Assembly: GCF_900167945.1 (NCBI RefSeq)
Contig: NZ_FUZA01000001.1
Coordinates: 992,001-1,056,000 of the forward strand
DNA: 64,000 bases
Direction of reading: 5' to 3'
DNA from: Dyadobacter psychrophilus
GTDB taxonomy: Bacteria > Bacteroidota > Bacteroidia > Cytophagales > Spirosomataceae
Shown here: positions 28,937 to 38,254 of the stretch, piece after piece
Numbering within the stretch: the stretch's first letter is position 1
Layout: each line of letters begins with the position of its first letter
The notes under the pieces: model-generated
What the model saw: the letters and a program-made list of their open reading frames with translations, nothing else
Told to the model about the DNA's origin: nothing
Database searches by the model: none
Translations under genes and position numbers: made by a program

Positions 28937-29854
28937 ATGAAAAAGTATTTATTATCAGTATCCCTTGCCGCATTACTGGTCACATCAGCCATCGGACAAC
29001 GCACGCCGCAGGCTAGTCCGTCCGCTACGGTTATGCAGAGTATTGGAGTGACTGATTTCTCCGTAAAATACTCACGCCCAGCGCTTAAAGGCAGAAAAGT
29101 ATTTGCAGACAGCTCAGAATTGGCACCCTATAACCAGATCTGGCGCACCGGTGCGAACATGGCAACGATTTTCGAGGCCGGAACAGACTTTTCATTCGGA
29201 GGCAAAAAGGTGCCTGCGGGTAAATACGCATTGTTCTCCATCCCATCAGGAGCAGCCTGGACAGTGATTTTGAATAAAAACTTTAACCAGGGAGGCACGC
29301 AGGATTATAAAGAATCAGATGATGTAGCACGAGTAATGGTCGTTCCAACTTCCGCGGAGTTCACAGAAAGTTTCAGGATCAGCATTGAGCCAGCTTCCGA
29401 CAGCACGGGTTACCTGAACCTTGCTTGGTCGTCTGTTAATGTTCCTGTGCCGCTGGCAGTAAGCACTGAGTCACTTACCATGGCCGGCCTGAACAAGGCC
29501 GTTGCCGAAAAGCCGGAAGACGTTGCCGCATTACAAAGCACCGCTGGTTATTTGTTGTCCAAAGGCAAAGACCTGCAGGTCGCACTTTCCCTTGTTGACA
29601 AAGCGATTGGCCTAAAAGAATCCTATTCAAATTTATGGCTTAAAGCACAGATTTTGAGCAAACTTGGTAAGAATGCAGAAGCGTTGCCGGTTGCCCAAAA
29701 AGCATTGACATCTGGAAGTACAGCGAATGATGTCGCTTTCACAAGTTTCTACAAAGGACAAATTGAAAACGGAATCAAGCAGATCCAATCCAAAGTCTCC
29801 GCCGCACCAAAACAGGCCGTTTCATCTGTAAAAGGGAAGAAAAAGAAGAGTTAA
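28937..29854 (+). CDS. DUF2911 domain protein with C-terminal helical repeats
   Basis: A 305-residue exported protein: signal peptide about 1-20, a DUF2911 beta domain (about 25-170; PSATVMQSIGVTDFSVKYSRP, IWRTGANMATIFEAGTDFSFGGKKVPAGKYALF), then tetratricopeptide-like helices (about 180-285) and a basic tail (KGKKKKS). DUF2911 is widespread in Bacteroidota; its function is unknown. Single-gene unit with its own terminator. Confidence 0.9.
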   Translation: MKKYLLSVSLAALLVTSAIGQRTPQASPSATVMQSIGVTDFSVKYSRPALKGRKVFADSSELAPYNQIWRTGANMATIFEAGTDFSFGGKKVPAGKYALFSIPSGAAWTVILNKNFNQGGTQDYKESDDVARVMVVPTSAEFTESFRISIEPASDSTGYLNLAWSSVNVPVPLAVSTESLTMAGLNKAVAEKPEDVAALQSTAGYLLSKGKDLQVALSLVDKAIGLKESYSNLWLKAQILSKLGKNAEALPVAQKALTSGSTANDVAFTSFYKGQIENGIKQIQSKVSAAPKQAVSSVKGKKKKS

Positions 29855-29878
29855 AAAAAGAATGTTTCAAATGATACG

Positions 29879-29912
29879 GGGATGCGGCAGATTTTGTCGC
29901 ATCCCTTTTTTT
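29879..29912 (+). terminator. Terminator after the DUF2911 gene
   Basis: GGGATGCG (29879-29886) pairs with CGCATCCC (29898-29905) and is followed directly by seven T. It starts 25 bp past the DUF2911 stop. Confidence 0.9.
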
Positions 29913-29918
29913 GCTCAA

Positions 29919-30131
29919 TGTTGGTTGTTACATCCCTCCGGGATTTGCCATTTTCGCACAAACATGGTTCCTACCAAGTTGGCATGCCTCCGGCATTTTA
30001 AACGCAGCGCAAACATTACTTCTACCAACATTTCATGCCTCCGGCATTTCCTACCAGAACGCAAGTCGCAGAGCGACGTAATATTGGTAGCAAAAAGAAG
30101 ATTTGACGCAAAATGTTAATGCCGGAGGCAT
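29919..30131. repeat. Cluster of five short REP-like hairpins with covarying stems
   Basis: Five 13-base imperfect palindromes, each a 5-bp stem around a 3-base loop, lie at 29932-29944, 29984-29996, 30035-30047, 30065-30077 and 30119-30131. Stems differ but keep pairing (ATCCC/GGGAT, ATGCC/GGCAT, GTCGC/GCGAC) and loops read TCC or TCT in a common orientation; copies 4 and 5 are inverted. Copies 2, 3 and 4 are preceded by CTACCAA and exactly six bases, and most spacers end in TTAC or similar. Spacing is 52, 51, 30 and 54 bp. This fills most of the 313-bp gap between two gene 3' ends (29855-30167). It resembles REP/BIME elements; no transposase is nearby. Confidence 0.85.
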
Positions 30132-30167
30132 GTAAACGACATTTGCGACGCTACACCCTCGTCAGTG

Positions 30168-30776
30168 CTAGCGAAAAAACCGCGGCACGCTCCAATGATA
30201 ACGAACTGCTAAAATCCGGATGGCAATGATAACCAGCGATGCAGAGATAAAAGCAACATTACGTCCCGCTCCGACGCTATCTAATAACAAATAACTGCAA
30301 GCCCCTGCAAAACAAGCCGTTGCATAAACTTCTTTTCGGTAAATGATCGGTATTTCGTTCGTCATGACGTCGCGTATTACGCCGCCCATCGTAGCGGTAA
30401 AGACGCCCATAATGACTGCTATCTCTGGCCTGACGCCCAAATGCAACGCCTTTTCTGTTCCTACAATGGTGAATAATGCAATCCCGAATGTGTCGAACAG
30501 AAAAAGCGTTTTGCGAAGTTTCAGGAGAAATTTATAGAATATAAAAGTGACCAGAATCCCCGCCATAATGGCATAAATGATCGTGATGTCACTGATCCAG
30601 ACGAGCGGGTAACTGTCCAGCAAAATATCCCGTAATGTTCCGCCGCCGATGGATGAAATAAAAGCCGTGAAACTTGCGCCAAACCAGTCCTGGTGCTTCT
30701 GATCTTTCACAGCCAGGGCGCCGGAAATAGCAAAAGCAAATGTCCCAATAATCTCTAAAATATATTGAATGCTCAT
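30168..30776 (-). CDS. TRIC-type/UPF0126 cation channel family membrane protein
   Basis: A 202-residue protein with about six or seven membrane helices in two similar halves. Each half has the family glycine motif: SSIGGGTLRDILL early and TATMGGVIRDVMTNEIP later, with FAFAISGALAVKDQKHQDWFG at the start. Bacterial TRIC-like channels are trimeric cation channels; in bacteria the physiological ion is not settled. It lies 12 bp after thyA. Confidence 0.9.
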   Translation of the reverse strand: MSIQYILEIIGTFAFAISGALAVKDQKHQDWFGASFTAFISSIGGGTLRDILLDSYPLVWISDITIIYAIMAGILVTFIFYKFLLKLRKTLFLFDTFGIALFTIVGTEKALHLGVRPEIAVIMGVFTATMGGVIRDVMTNEIPIIYRKEVYATACFAGACSYLLLDSVGAGRNVAFISASLVIIAIRILAVRYHWSVPRFFR

Positions 30777-30788
30777 CCGGCGAAATTG

Positions 30789-31610
30789 CTAAACCGCAAC
30801 CGGAGCTTTGATTCCCGGCCAGGGACTATAATCTTGCAGTTCAAAATCCTCGAATTTGAAATCAAAAACACTTTTGACCTCCGGATTAATGACCATTTTA
30901 GGAAGCGCACGTGGTTCGCGGCTGAGCTGCAAGCCGACTTGCTCCAAATGATTAAGATAAATGTGCGTATCCCCCCCGGTCCAGATAAAATCACCCAGAT
31001 CGAGGTCACATTCCTGCGCGATCATCATGGTAAGCAATGCGTAACTCGCAATGTTGAATGGAACTCCCAGAAAAACATCCGCGCTGCGCTGGTAAAGCTG
31101 GCAGGATAATTTCCCCTTTGTTTCGCCCGCATCTTCATCCGGCGGAGCCACATAAAACTGGAACAAAGCGTGACAAGGCTGCAATTTCATTTCTGACAAC
31201 TGTGACGGATTCCATGCCGAAACAATAATCCTACGCGAATCCGGCGAGTTTTTAAGTTGCTTCAAAACTTCCTGCAACTGATCCACCGTCTTACCATTCG
31301 GGCCTTCCCAGCTTCTCCACTGCTTTCCATAAACCGGTCCCAGATCGCCATTTTCATCCGCCCATTCGTCCCAGATCGAGACGCCGTTGTCTTTCAGATA
31401 TTTCGTGTTGGTATCGCCTTTCAAAAACCACAAAAGCTCGTGAATGATCGATTTCGTATGCACTTTTTTGGTGGTAACCAGCGGAAATCCGTCTTTCAGG
31501 TTGAAGCGCATCTGATAACCAAAAACACTGACCGTTCCTGTGCCGGTGCGATCGGTTTTGCGAACTCCGTGTTTGAGTACATGGCGTAACAAATCCTGGT
31601 ATTGCTGCAT
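30789..31610 (-). CDS. thyA: Thymidylate synthase
   Basis: A 273-residue enzyme making dTMP from dUMP with methylene-tetrahydrofolate. The nucleophile is Cys146 in [12 protein letters not shown], with [14 protein letters not shown] (phosphate-binding arginines), [19 protein letters not shown] and the [13 protein letters not shown] segment. Length and residue numbering match the E. coli enzyme closely. It lies between osmC upstream and the TRIC gene downstream. No folA is adjacent. Confidence 0.97.
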   Translation of the reverse strand: MQQYQDLLRHVLKHGVRKTDRTGTGTVSVFGYQMRFNLKDGFPLVTTKKVHTKSIIHELLWFLKGDTNTKYLKDNGVSIWDEWADENGDLGPVYGKQWRSWEGPNGKTVDQLQEVLKQLKNSPDSRRIIVSAWNPSQLSEMKLQPCHALFQFYVAPPDEDAGETKGKLSCQLYQRSADVFLGVPFNIASYALLTMMIAQECDLDLGDFIWTGGDTHIYLNHLEQVGLQLSREPRALPKMVINPEVKSVFDFKFEDFELQDYSPWPGIKAPVAV

Positions 31611-31651
31611 TGCGATGTAATTAATGCTTTTTTAAAAGAAGATAATGTTAA

Positions 31652-32080
31652 TTAAACGGTTGCGATTTCAACGTCATAAGTAATCGTTGCAAGCGCTTCC
31701 AGCTGAGCTGTTGCCGAGCAGTATTTTTCCATGGACAAACCGATCGCGCGGTTTATTTTACTTTCGTCCAGATTGTTACCGGCAAATTTAAAAGTCAGAT
31801 GGATCTTGGTAAATGGCTTGCGCTGCGTATCCGCTTCCTGGGTGCGGTCGCCATCGGCGGTAACGCGAAAGTCGGTAATGTCCTGGCGTTGTTTTTTGAG
31901 GATCAGCACCACATCGATAGCGCTGCAACTTGCCAGGCCCATTAACAATAATTCCATAGGCCGCACACCCAGGTTACTTCCGCCGATTTCAGGCGAGCCG
32001 TCTGTATGCACTTTTACTTCTGATGAACCGCTCCCTTCAAAATGAAAGGCGTCATTAACACGAACAAGTTCTACTTTCAT
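31652..32080 (-). CDS. OsmC family peroxiredoxin-like protein
   Basis: A 142-residue OsmC/Ohr-fold protein. Two cysteines expected for thiol-based peroxide reduction are present: one in LLMGLASCSAID and one in MEKYCSATAQLE. It probably detoxifies organic hydroperoxides, but YhfA-like OsmC paralogues have uncertain roles. It diverges from the pterin dehydratase gene across a 262-bp gap that has TATATTTG on the minus strand (plus 32219-32226) as a possible -7 element, without a clear upstream element. Confidence 0.9.
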   Translation of the reverse strand: MKVELVRVNDAFHFEGSGSSEVKVHTDGSPEIGGSNLGVRPMELLLMGLASCSAIDVVLILKKQRQDITDFRVTADGDRTQEADTQRKPFTKIHLTFKFAGNNLDESKINRAIGLSMEKYCSATAQLEALATITYDVEIATV

Positions 32081-32342
32081 AATACTTACCCCGTTGTTTC
32101 AGCGGAGTTTTGTTTAATTGTAAATGTTTCATAGACCATTTGAAGCGATGTCCGCGCGTCAGGTGCGGCGCCCATTTGGCTATTATACTTTAATAAGGAT
32201 ATGAACCTGATCAAAGTTCAAATATACTTCATCAAACCCGATTCGGCTATTTAACCTAATAATTTAAAAAGATACATAAACCTCGTATATTCGTTTTATT
32301 ATGCCGTTTTAAAGGATTTTAATAAAATAAACGCGAAACGAT

Positions 32343-32588
32343 ATGTGGAAAGAGGACGATAACAAATTGAAGAAGAGCTTCACTTTCAAGGATTTCAAGG
32401 AGGCGTTTGCCTTTATGACCGAGGTCGCGAAAACAGTGGATGAAATGGACCATCATCCATTTTGGACCAACACTTATAACAAAGTGACATTTGAACTGAA
32501 CACACACGACGCAGGCGACATTGTCACAGAAAAAGACAAAAATCTCGCTGCTGCTATTGATAAGATTTTTGAAAAAACTAAAAAATAA
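32343..32588 (+). CDS. 4a-hydroxytetrahydrobiopterin dehydratase (PCD/DCoH)
   Basis: An 81-residue protein recycling pterin cofactor after aromatic amino acid hydroxylation. The signature is complete: [41 protein letters not shown], with the two adjacent active-site His and the later THD. No phenylalanine hydroxylase is adjacent, so it may serve another pterin enzyme. First gene of a plus-strand run through to about 36.0 kb. Confidence 0.93.
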   Translation: MWKEDDNKLKKSFTFKDFKEAFAFMTEVAKTVDEMDHHPFWTNTYNKVTFELNTHDAGDIVTEKDKNLAAAIDKIFEKTKK

Positions 32589-32623
32589 CTGCGTGGCCGG
32601 CCATTTGAGCCCATTTGCATTCA

Positions 32624-33325
32624 ATGAAACTTTATATAGTCCCCACGCCCATCGGCAACCTGGAAGATATTACACTTCGCGCCATCAATGTTTTAAAAAG
32701 TGTGGACGTAGTTCTGGCGGAAGACACCCGTACATCCGGTTCGCTGTTGAAACATTTGGGCATTTCCAAGCCCATGCACAGCTATCATATTCATAATGAG
32801 CACCAAACGGTTACGCGGGTGGTGGAACGGATCCTGAAAGGCGAAAGTATGGCGCTCGTTTCGGATGCCGGAACACCTGCTGTATCTGATCCCGGGTTTT
32901 TGCTGGTCAGGGAATGTATCAAGCATGGCATTCAGGTTGAATGTCTGCCTGGGCCTACTGCCTTTGTGCCTGCATTGGTTAACTCCGGCTTACCGAGCGA
33001 CCGGTTTACATTCGAAGGTTTTTTACCCCATAAAAAAGGACGCCAAACACGTTTGCAAAATCTGACATCGGAAGAGCGAACGATGATATTCTACGAATCT
33101 CCGCACCGATTAGTGAAAGCTTTACAGCAGTTTGCCGAGTATTTTGGAGCTGACAGACAAGTTTCAGTTGCCCGCGAATTGACCAAAATATATGAAGAAA
33201 ATGTCCGGGGAACGCTCGACGAGGTGATTGCCTACTTTTCGGAAAAAACCATCAAAGGCGAAATCGTGATCATCCTGGCCGGAAAAGTTGAAGAGAAAAA
33301 GAAATCAGATAAATATGAGGATTAA
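32624..33325 (+). CDS. rsmI: 16S rRNA (cytidine(1402)-2'-O)-methyltransferase
   Basis: About 233 residues from the ATG at 32624 (an in-frame TTG lies three codons earlier). RsmI methylates the 2'-O of C1402 in the ribosomal decoding centre. The tetrapyrrole-methylase fold is clear: LYIVPTPIGNLEDITLRA, AEDTRTSGSLLKHLGI, ALVSDAGTPAVSDPGF, CLPGPTAFVPALVNSGLP and GFLPHKKGRQTRL. Its 3' end overlaps the next gene's ATG by 11 bp. Confidence 0.96.
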   Translation: MKLYIVPTPIGNLEDITLRAINVLKSVDVVLAEDTRTSGSLLKHLGISKPMHSYHIHNEHQTVTRVVERILKGESMALVSDAGTPAVSDPGFLLVRECIKHGIQVECLPGPTAFVPALVNSGLPSDRFTFEGFLPHKKGRQTRLQNLTSEERTMIFYESPHRLVKALQQFAEYFGADRQVSVARELTKIYEENVRGTLDEVIAYFSEKTIKGEIVIILAGKVEEKKKSDKYED

Positions 33326-34502
33326 AATTTATAGGTTCATTGCGTTTGTCGCCATTTTTTTACTGACGAAAACATTCGCAAGCGCCCAGTTTGCCACATT
33401 AAGCCCGGAAGCAAAGGTTAGTCTCGTTACATTCGGCCCCGGAGACGAATTATATTCGGGTTTTGGACATAGCGTGCTTTGGGTTTACGATCCTGTCCTG
33501 CGCATCGATAATGCTTACAGCTACGGAACATTCAGTTTTGACCAGGGCAATTTTTATATCAATTTCATGCGCGGCTATTTGCCATATAGCATTTCAGTTC
33601 ACCCGCTTGGGCCTCAGCTTGATTATTACCGCGCCGAAAATCGCTCCATTTCCGAACAAGTGCTCAATTTGAGCATTCCGCAAAAGCAAAAGCTATACAA
33701 CTATCTGGAAACCAATTACCTGCCTCAAAACAGGGTTTATTCTTACAAATTTTTCTACGACAACTGCGCGAGCAGATTGGCAGTGGCATTGAAAGAAGCC
33801 TGCGGCGACAGTTTGGTTTACAAAGGTTATACGCATGAAAAACTGAGTTTCAGACAGTGGATAGACCGCTATGCATTCAAGCAAAATCCCTGGGCGGACT
33901 TTGGGATGGACCTTGCTTTGGGAACGCCCGCGGATGAAATCGCCACACCTGAGCAGGCGACCTTTTTACCTGATAACCTGGCCATTGCATTTGCCGACGC
34001 CCGCGTTAAAACCGCTTCGGGTTTAACGCCGCTTGTGAAATCCACGAATGAATATTTCAAAGCCGAGCCGCGTAACTACACGGGCATTTTCACGCCAATG
34101 ATCGTCTTCTGGACCCTCGCGGTGCTCACGTTAGCCATCACTTACTGGCAGATTAAAAAAGAGAAGTTAAATTTTCTTTTAGACAAAATACTTTTTTCAA
34201 TTGTTGGCCTTGCAGGCTGGCTACTGACATTGCTATGGTTTGCCACCGAGCACAACGATACCAAATGGAATTATGATATTTTATGGGCGTTCCCGCTCTG
34301 GATGCCGTTGATTTTCCAGATTTCGAAAAAGAAGAAACCATCGTGGTTCTCGTTCTTGTTGATATTTTACGGATTTCTCTTACTTTGCGCAACAGGTAAT
34401 TTGTTAAAACATAATTATGTCGTAATCCCGATCATTTTAACATTGGTTATCCGGGTATACTACATGAATAATTCACTCTCTAAAATTCCCCAGAAAGGAT
34501 AA
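33315..34502 (+). CDS. DUF4105/Lnb-type exported membrane protein
   Basis: About 395 residues from the ATG at 33315, which lies inside the rsmI end. Signal or anchor segment about 1-24. The DUF4105 (Lnb N-terminal) domain spans about 28-190: LVTFGPGDELYSGFGHSVLWVYDP, DNAYSYGTFSF and FFYDNCASRLA, with a His and a Cys that suggest a papain-like NlpC-type active site. After about residue 265 come five or so membrane helices. The function is unknown; it may act on peptidoglycan or lipoproteins. Confidence 0.88.
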   Translation: MRIKIYRFIAFVAIFLLTKTFASAQFATLSPEAKVSLVTFGPGDELYSGFGHSVLWVYDPVLRIDNAYSYGTFSFDQGNFYINFMRGYLPYSISVHPLGPQLDYYRAENRSISEQVLNLSIPQKQKLYNYLETNYLPQNRVYSYKFFYDNCASRLAVALKEACGDSLVYKGYTHEKLSFRQWIDRYAFKQNPWADFGMDLALGTPADEIATPEQATFLPDNLAIAFADARVKTASGLTPLVKSTNEYFKAEPRNYTGIFTPMIVFWTLAVLTLAITYWQIKKEKLNFLLDKILFSIVGLAGWLLTLLWFATEHNDTKWNYDILWAFPLWMPLIFQISKKKKPSWFSFLLIFYGFLLLCATGNLLKHNYVVIPIILTLVIRVYYMNNSLSKIPQKG

Positions 34503-34509
34503 TATAGTA

Positions 34510-35301
34510 ATGAATCTTGAACAGCTTACACAACAAACCATAGAAATCGTAAGGCAGGCGTCATCCTTTATTCAGCAGGAAGCAGCTTTGTTTTCGCGTG
34601 ACAAAATTGAATACAAAGACCTCAACAATCTTGTTTCCTACGTCGATAAGGAAGCAGAAAAATTGCTGGTGGCCGGACTTAATGCACTGCTTCCCGAAGC
34701 AAGTTTCATCACCGAAGAAGGCACAACCGGCCAGGAACCGGATCCTTCCGCATTGAACTGGATCATTGACCCGCTGGACGGAACGACGAATTTCATTCAC
34801 GGAATCCCCGTTTATTGCGTCAGTGTAGGATTAGCAAGAGGAAAAGAATTACTCGTTGGCGTGATCCACGAACCCAGTCTCAATGAAATGTTTTATGCAT
34901 GGCAGGGAGGTGGCGCTTGGTGCAATGGCAAGCAAATGAAGGTTTCCAATGTAGAATCGCTGGCTGACAGCCTGATCGCCACCGGTTTCCCCTACTATAA
35001 ATTCGAGAAACAGAAGCGTTACATGTACATTCTCGAACTGCTTATGCAAAAAACACACGGCATCAGAAGAATGGGAGCAGCCGCCGTAGATCTTGCCTAC
35101 GTCGCAGCAGGCCGGTTTGATGGGTTTTACGAGTATAACCTCAATTCCTGGGATATGGCGGCAGGTGTGCTGATGATCAAAGAAGGTGGCGGCACGGTAA
35201 CCGACTTCAACGGCGGCGACAATTACCTTTTTGGAGGCGACATCATTGCTGCCGCAGGCGGCCACAAAGAACTTGTAGAAGTGATCAGAGAGAATTTCTG
35301 A
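34510..35301 (+). CDS. Inositol monophosphatase family protein
   Basis: A 263-residue Mg2+-dependent, lithium-type phosphatase. Metal ligands are in FITEEGTTG (Glu) and WIIDPLDGTTNFIHG (both Asp), and the C-terminal WDMAAGVLMIKEGGG carries the third Asp. It may dephosphorylate inositol phosphate or act like SuhB or CysQ; the substrate cannot be told. It starts 7 bp after the DUF4105 gene. Confidence 0.93.
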   Translation: MNLEQLTQQTIEIVRQASSFIQQEAALFSRDKIEYKDLNNLVSYVDKEAEKLLVAGLNALLPEASFITEEGTTGQEPDPSALNWIIDPLDGTTNFIHGIPVYCVSVGLARGKELLVGVIHEPSLNEMFYAWQGGGAWCNGKQMKVSNVESLADSLIATGFPYYKFEKQKRYMYILELLMQKTHGIRRMGAAAVDLAYVAAGRFDGFYEYNLNSWDMAAGVLMIKEGGGTVTDFNGGDNYLFGGDIIAAAGGHKELVEVIRENF

Positions 35302-35328
35302 CAATTAGCATCATTCATAACTCAGGCC

Positions 35329-35862
35329 ATGGACATAGAGCAGCTCAAATACCCGATCGGCAAATTTCAATTTCAGGACAGTTACACGCCGGCAGAAGTT
35401 AAGTCAAACATTCAGATCATCAGCGCATTGCCTTCCAAGTTTATCAATCTGTTGGGAGGTTGGGACGATGATAAATATAATACGCCCTACCGCCCGGATG
35501 GCTGGACGATCAGGCAGTTGATCCATCACGTTGCAGACAGCCATATGAATGCTTATGTGCGGTGCAGGCTAGCGATGACAGAGGATAATCCCGTGATAAA
35601 GCCTTATGAAGAGCAGCTTTGGGCCGAGCTTCCGGATGCCAAAATGGCACAGGTGGAGCTTTCGATCCAGTTGCTTCGTTACATTCATTTGCGCTGGGTT
35701 CTGCTGCTTAATTCAATGGATGAAAAGGATTTGGCGAGAACTTACACGCATCCAGCAACCGGCCGCGTTTTCCGCCTCGACGAAGTGATCGCAAATTACG
35801 CCTGGCACAGCGAACATCACTATCAGCACGCATTTCAGCTCGCAGCCAGGAACAATTGGTAA
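35329..35862 (+). CDS. DinB/YfiT-type putative metal-dependent hydrolase or thiol transferase
   Basis: A 177-residue four-helix DinB-fold protein. The metal-binding His set is visible: LIHHVADSHMNAYVR and WHSEHHYQHAFQLA. The start PIGKFQFQDSYTPAEVKSNI is typical of YfiT/BstA proteins, which in Firmicutes use bacillithiol. The thiol partner here is unknown. It lies 27 bp after the phosphatase gene. Confidence 0.9.
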   Translation: MDIEQLKYPIGKFQFQDSYTPAEVKSNIQIISALPSKFINLLGGWDDDKYNTPYRPDGWTIRQLIHHVADSHMNAYVRCRLAMTEDNPVIKPYEEQLWAELPDAKMAQVELSIQLLRYIHLRWVLLLNSMDEKDLARTYTHPATGRVFRLDEVIANYAWHSEHHYQHAFQLAARNNW

Positions 35863-35882
35863 AAAGCGGCTGTTACTAAGGC

Positions 35883-36038
35883 ATGGGACAACAGATCATC
35901 ATACTAATCCTTTTTCTGGCAGCAGTTGTCTTTATGGGCTGGCGCGTATGGAAAGCATTCGACAAGCGAAACGCGGGCGGATGTGCAAAAGGTTGCGGCT
36001 GCGCCGCAGACAAGGCAATGACTGTGAAGAATCAGTGA
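35883..36038 (+). CDS. FeoB-associated Cys-rich membrane protein-like small protein
   Basis: A 51-residue protein with one N-terminal membrane helix (IIILILFLAAVVFMGW), a basic segment (RVWKAFDKR) and a tight cysteine cluster GGCAKGCGCAAD. This layout matches the small family usually encoded beside FeoB, thought to help ferrous iron uptake. Here no feoA or feoB gene is near. It starts 20 bp after the YfiT-like gene and ends just before a strong terminator, so it closes the operon. Confidence 0.8.
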   Translation: MGQQIIILILFLAAVVFMGWRVWKAFDKRNAGGCAKGCGCAADKAMTVKNQ

Positions 36039-36057
36039 TTTAAATTATTCGATATAA

Positions 36058-36095
36058 AAACAGGGAGCCCTTTTAGGAGCTCCCTGTTTCTTTTT
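36058..36095. terminator. Bidirectional terminator between the small Cys-rich gene and acs
   Basis: A perfect 11-bp stem, AAACAGGGAGC (36058-36068) with GCTCCCTGTTT (36079-36089), is followed by CTTTTT on the plus strand and by a T-rich run on the minus strand. It serves both convergent operons. Confidence 0.92.
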
Positions 36096-36107
36096 AGCGC
36101 TTAAATA

Positions 36108-37997
36108 CTATAAAGCCCCTTTTTTGATATCCTCTACAACCGCCGGATCAAGCAGGGTGGATGTATCTCCCAGATTGTTCATGTCGCCTTCTGAAATTTT
36201 CCTCAAGATCCGGCGCATGATCTTTCCCGATCGTGTTTTTGGCAAACCTGTTACGAATTGGACCTTGTCTGGCTTTGCAATCGGACCAATGATGCGGGAA
36301 ACGGTGGCTGCAATGTCCTTTCTAAACATTTCCGGATCATCGGGTTCGTTTTCGGCAATCACGTAAGCGTAAATTCCCTGCCCTTTGATGTCGTGCGCAT
36401 AACCTACAACGGCCGACTCTACTACGCCCAAATGCATATTAATAGCGTTTTCAACCTCCGCCGTGCCAATTCTATGTCCCGAAACATTTAAAACATCATC
36501 AACCCGGCCTGTAATGCGGTAATAACCGTCTTCATCCCGCAAACAGCCGTCACCGGTAAAATACATGCCGGGATAAGTTGAGAAGTAAGCTTGTTTGGCG
36601 CGCTCATGGTCGCCATATGTGGTCCGGATAATGCCCGGCCACGGGAATTTTACACAAAGATTTCCACTCACGCCGTTCCCTTCCAGTTCCTGTCCATTTT
36701 CATCAACCAAAACCGGTTGAATGCCTGGCAATGGTAATGTCGCAAAAGTTGGTTTTTCAGGTGTAATACCAGCCAGCGGCGAAATCATAATGCCGCCAGT
36801 TTCTGTTTGCCACCAGGTGTCAACCAGCGGACAATGATCGTGACCAATGTTGGTTTTAAACCAATGCCAGGCTTCTTCGTTGATCGGCTCACCTACTGAT
36901 CCCAGTTTGGTAAGCGACGAAAGATCATGTTTTTTGACAAAATCCAAACCAAAACTCATGAGCGAACGAATCGCCGTTGGTGCTGTGTAAAGGATATTAA
37001 CCTTATGCTTGGCAACAATTTCCCAGAAACGACCTGCATCCGGATAAGTAGGAACGCCTTCGAAGATCACCGAAGTGGCACCATAGCAAAGCGGTCCGTA
37101 AACAATGTAGCTGTGGCCAGTGATCCACCCAATATCTGCCGTACAAAAGTGGATTTCGCCAGGCTCATATTGAAACACATTCGCAAACGTGTATGTCGCA
37201 TAAACCATGTAACCGCCGCAAGTATGCACAACGCCCTTGGGCTTACCCGTAGAGCCTGATGTGTAGAGAATAAACAATGTATCCTCCGCGTCCATAGGCT
37301 CTGCAGGGCATACGGAATCAACGTGCTTCACTTCTTCTTCCCACCAAAGGTCCCGGCCTTTCAGCATGGAAACTGGTGTGCGCGTACGCGTCATCACGAT
37401 TACATGCTTCACGCTATGGCATTGATCCAAAGCAGCATCCACCGTTTCTTTCATCGGGATAACTTTCGATCCGCGGAAAGAACCGTCGGAAGTAATCACC
37501 ATATTGCATTCGGCATCATTAATACGGTCGGCAATGGATTTGGCAGAAAACCCGCCAAACACAACCGAATGAATCGCCCCTATGCGGGCACAAGCAAGCA
37601 CGGCTACCGTCAACTCGGGCACCATTGGCAGATATATGCATACGCGGTCGCCTTTTTTTACGCCATGTTTTTTCAAAACATTGGCAAAACGACAAACACG
37701 GTCGTATAAAACGCGGTATGTTATGGTCACTGATTTGTCTTCGGGATCATTTGATTCCCAAATAATTGCGGGCTGATCACCGCGTTCGGCAAGATGCCTG
37801 TCCAATGCATTCTCGGTAATATTGAGCTCCCCGCCTTCAAACCACTTCACATTCGCTTCTTTGAAGTCCCAGCTCAGGACTTTCTTCCATGGTTTGCGCC
37901 ACTGAAATTGTTGGGCTACTTCTGCCCAGAAACCTTCGGGATCGTCTACACTTTGTTTGTAGGCAGCCTGATACGCTTCAAAGGTCTTAATTTTCAT
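36108..37997 (-). CDS. acs: Acetyl-CoA synthetase (AMP-forming)
   Basis: A 629-residue adenylate-forming enzyme converting acetate, ATP and CoA to acetyl-CoA. Features are the P-loop-like [15 protein letters not shown], the A5-type [37 protein letters not shown] and the acetylatable Lys in [16 protein letters not shown]. Length is a little below the usual 650. Single-gene unit with a shared terminator at its 3' end; no pat/cobB-type regulator is seen nearby. Confidence 0.97.
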   Translation of the reverse strand: MKIKTFEAYQAAYKQSVDDPEGFWAEVAQQFQWRKPWKKVLSWDFKEANVKWFEGGELNITENALDRHLAERGDQPAIIWESNDPEDKSVTITYRVLYDRVCRFANVLKKHGVKKGDRVCIYLPMVPELTVAVLACARIGAIHSVVFGGFSAKSIADRINDAECNMVITSDGSFRGSKVIPMKETVDAALDQCHSVKHVIVMTRTRTPVSMLKGRDLWWEEEVKHVDSVCPAEPMDAEDTLFILYTSGSTGKPKGVVHTCGGYMVYATYTFANVFQYEPGEIHFCTADIGWITGHSYIVYGPLCYGATSVIFEGVPTYPDAGRFWEIVAKHKVNILYTAPTAIRSLMSFGLDFVKKHDLSSLTKLGSVGEPINEEAWHWFKTNIGHDHCPLVDTWWQTETGGIMISPLAGITPEKPTFATLPLPGIQPVLVDENGQELEGNGVSGNLCVKFPWPGIIRTTYGDHERAKQAYFSTYPGMYFTGDGCLRDEDGYYRITGRVDDVLNVSGHRIGTAEVENAINMHLGVVESAVVGYAHDIKGQGIYAYVIAENEPDDPEMFRKDIAATVSRIIGPIAKPDKVQFVTGLPKTRSGKIMRRILRKISEGDMNNLGDTSTLLDPAVVEDIKKGAL

Positions 37998-38254
37998 GAT
38001 AAATAAAGGTTAGACTTAGGATTAAGGGATATGAGGGGACAATTTATAATTTTCATTTGGTTAGTCCTACTTAATGTAAAACAGAAAATACAGCCTGAAA
38101 ACCGCATCCCATTGATAATCAACGGCCAGCCAGCCGCCAATTAGAAAGAGGTTTTTTAATATTCTGTAAAGTGCCACCTTATAGTGCGCAAAACTGTGAC
38201 AGACATGTAAAATGACGTATTTTCGAGGCCAGTAACTAAACACACCACAATCTG

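Noticed and set aside
29862-30119. Open frame across the intergenic repeat hairpins
   Set aside because: It covers a terminator and the palindromic repeats, and its translation is repeat-derived with no protein-like pattern.
29919-30131. CRISPR array
   Set aside because: The repeated units are short palindromes in both orientations with uneven spacing (51-54 and 30 bp), no 23-40 bp direct repeat and no cas genes.
36058-36095. Riboswitch-like hairpin upstream of acs
   Set aside because: It lies at the 3' end of acs, has a simple perfect stem with T-runs on both strands, and fits a shared terminator.
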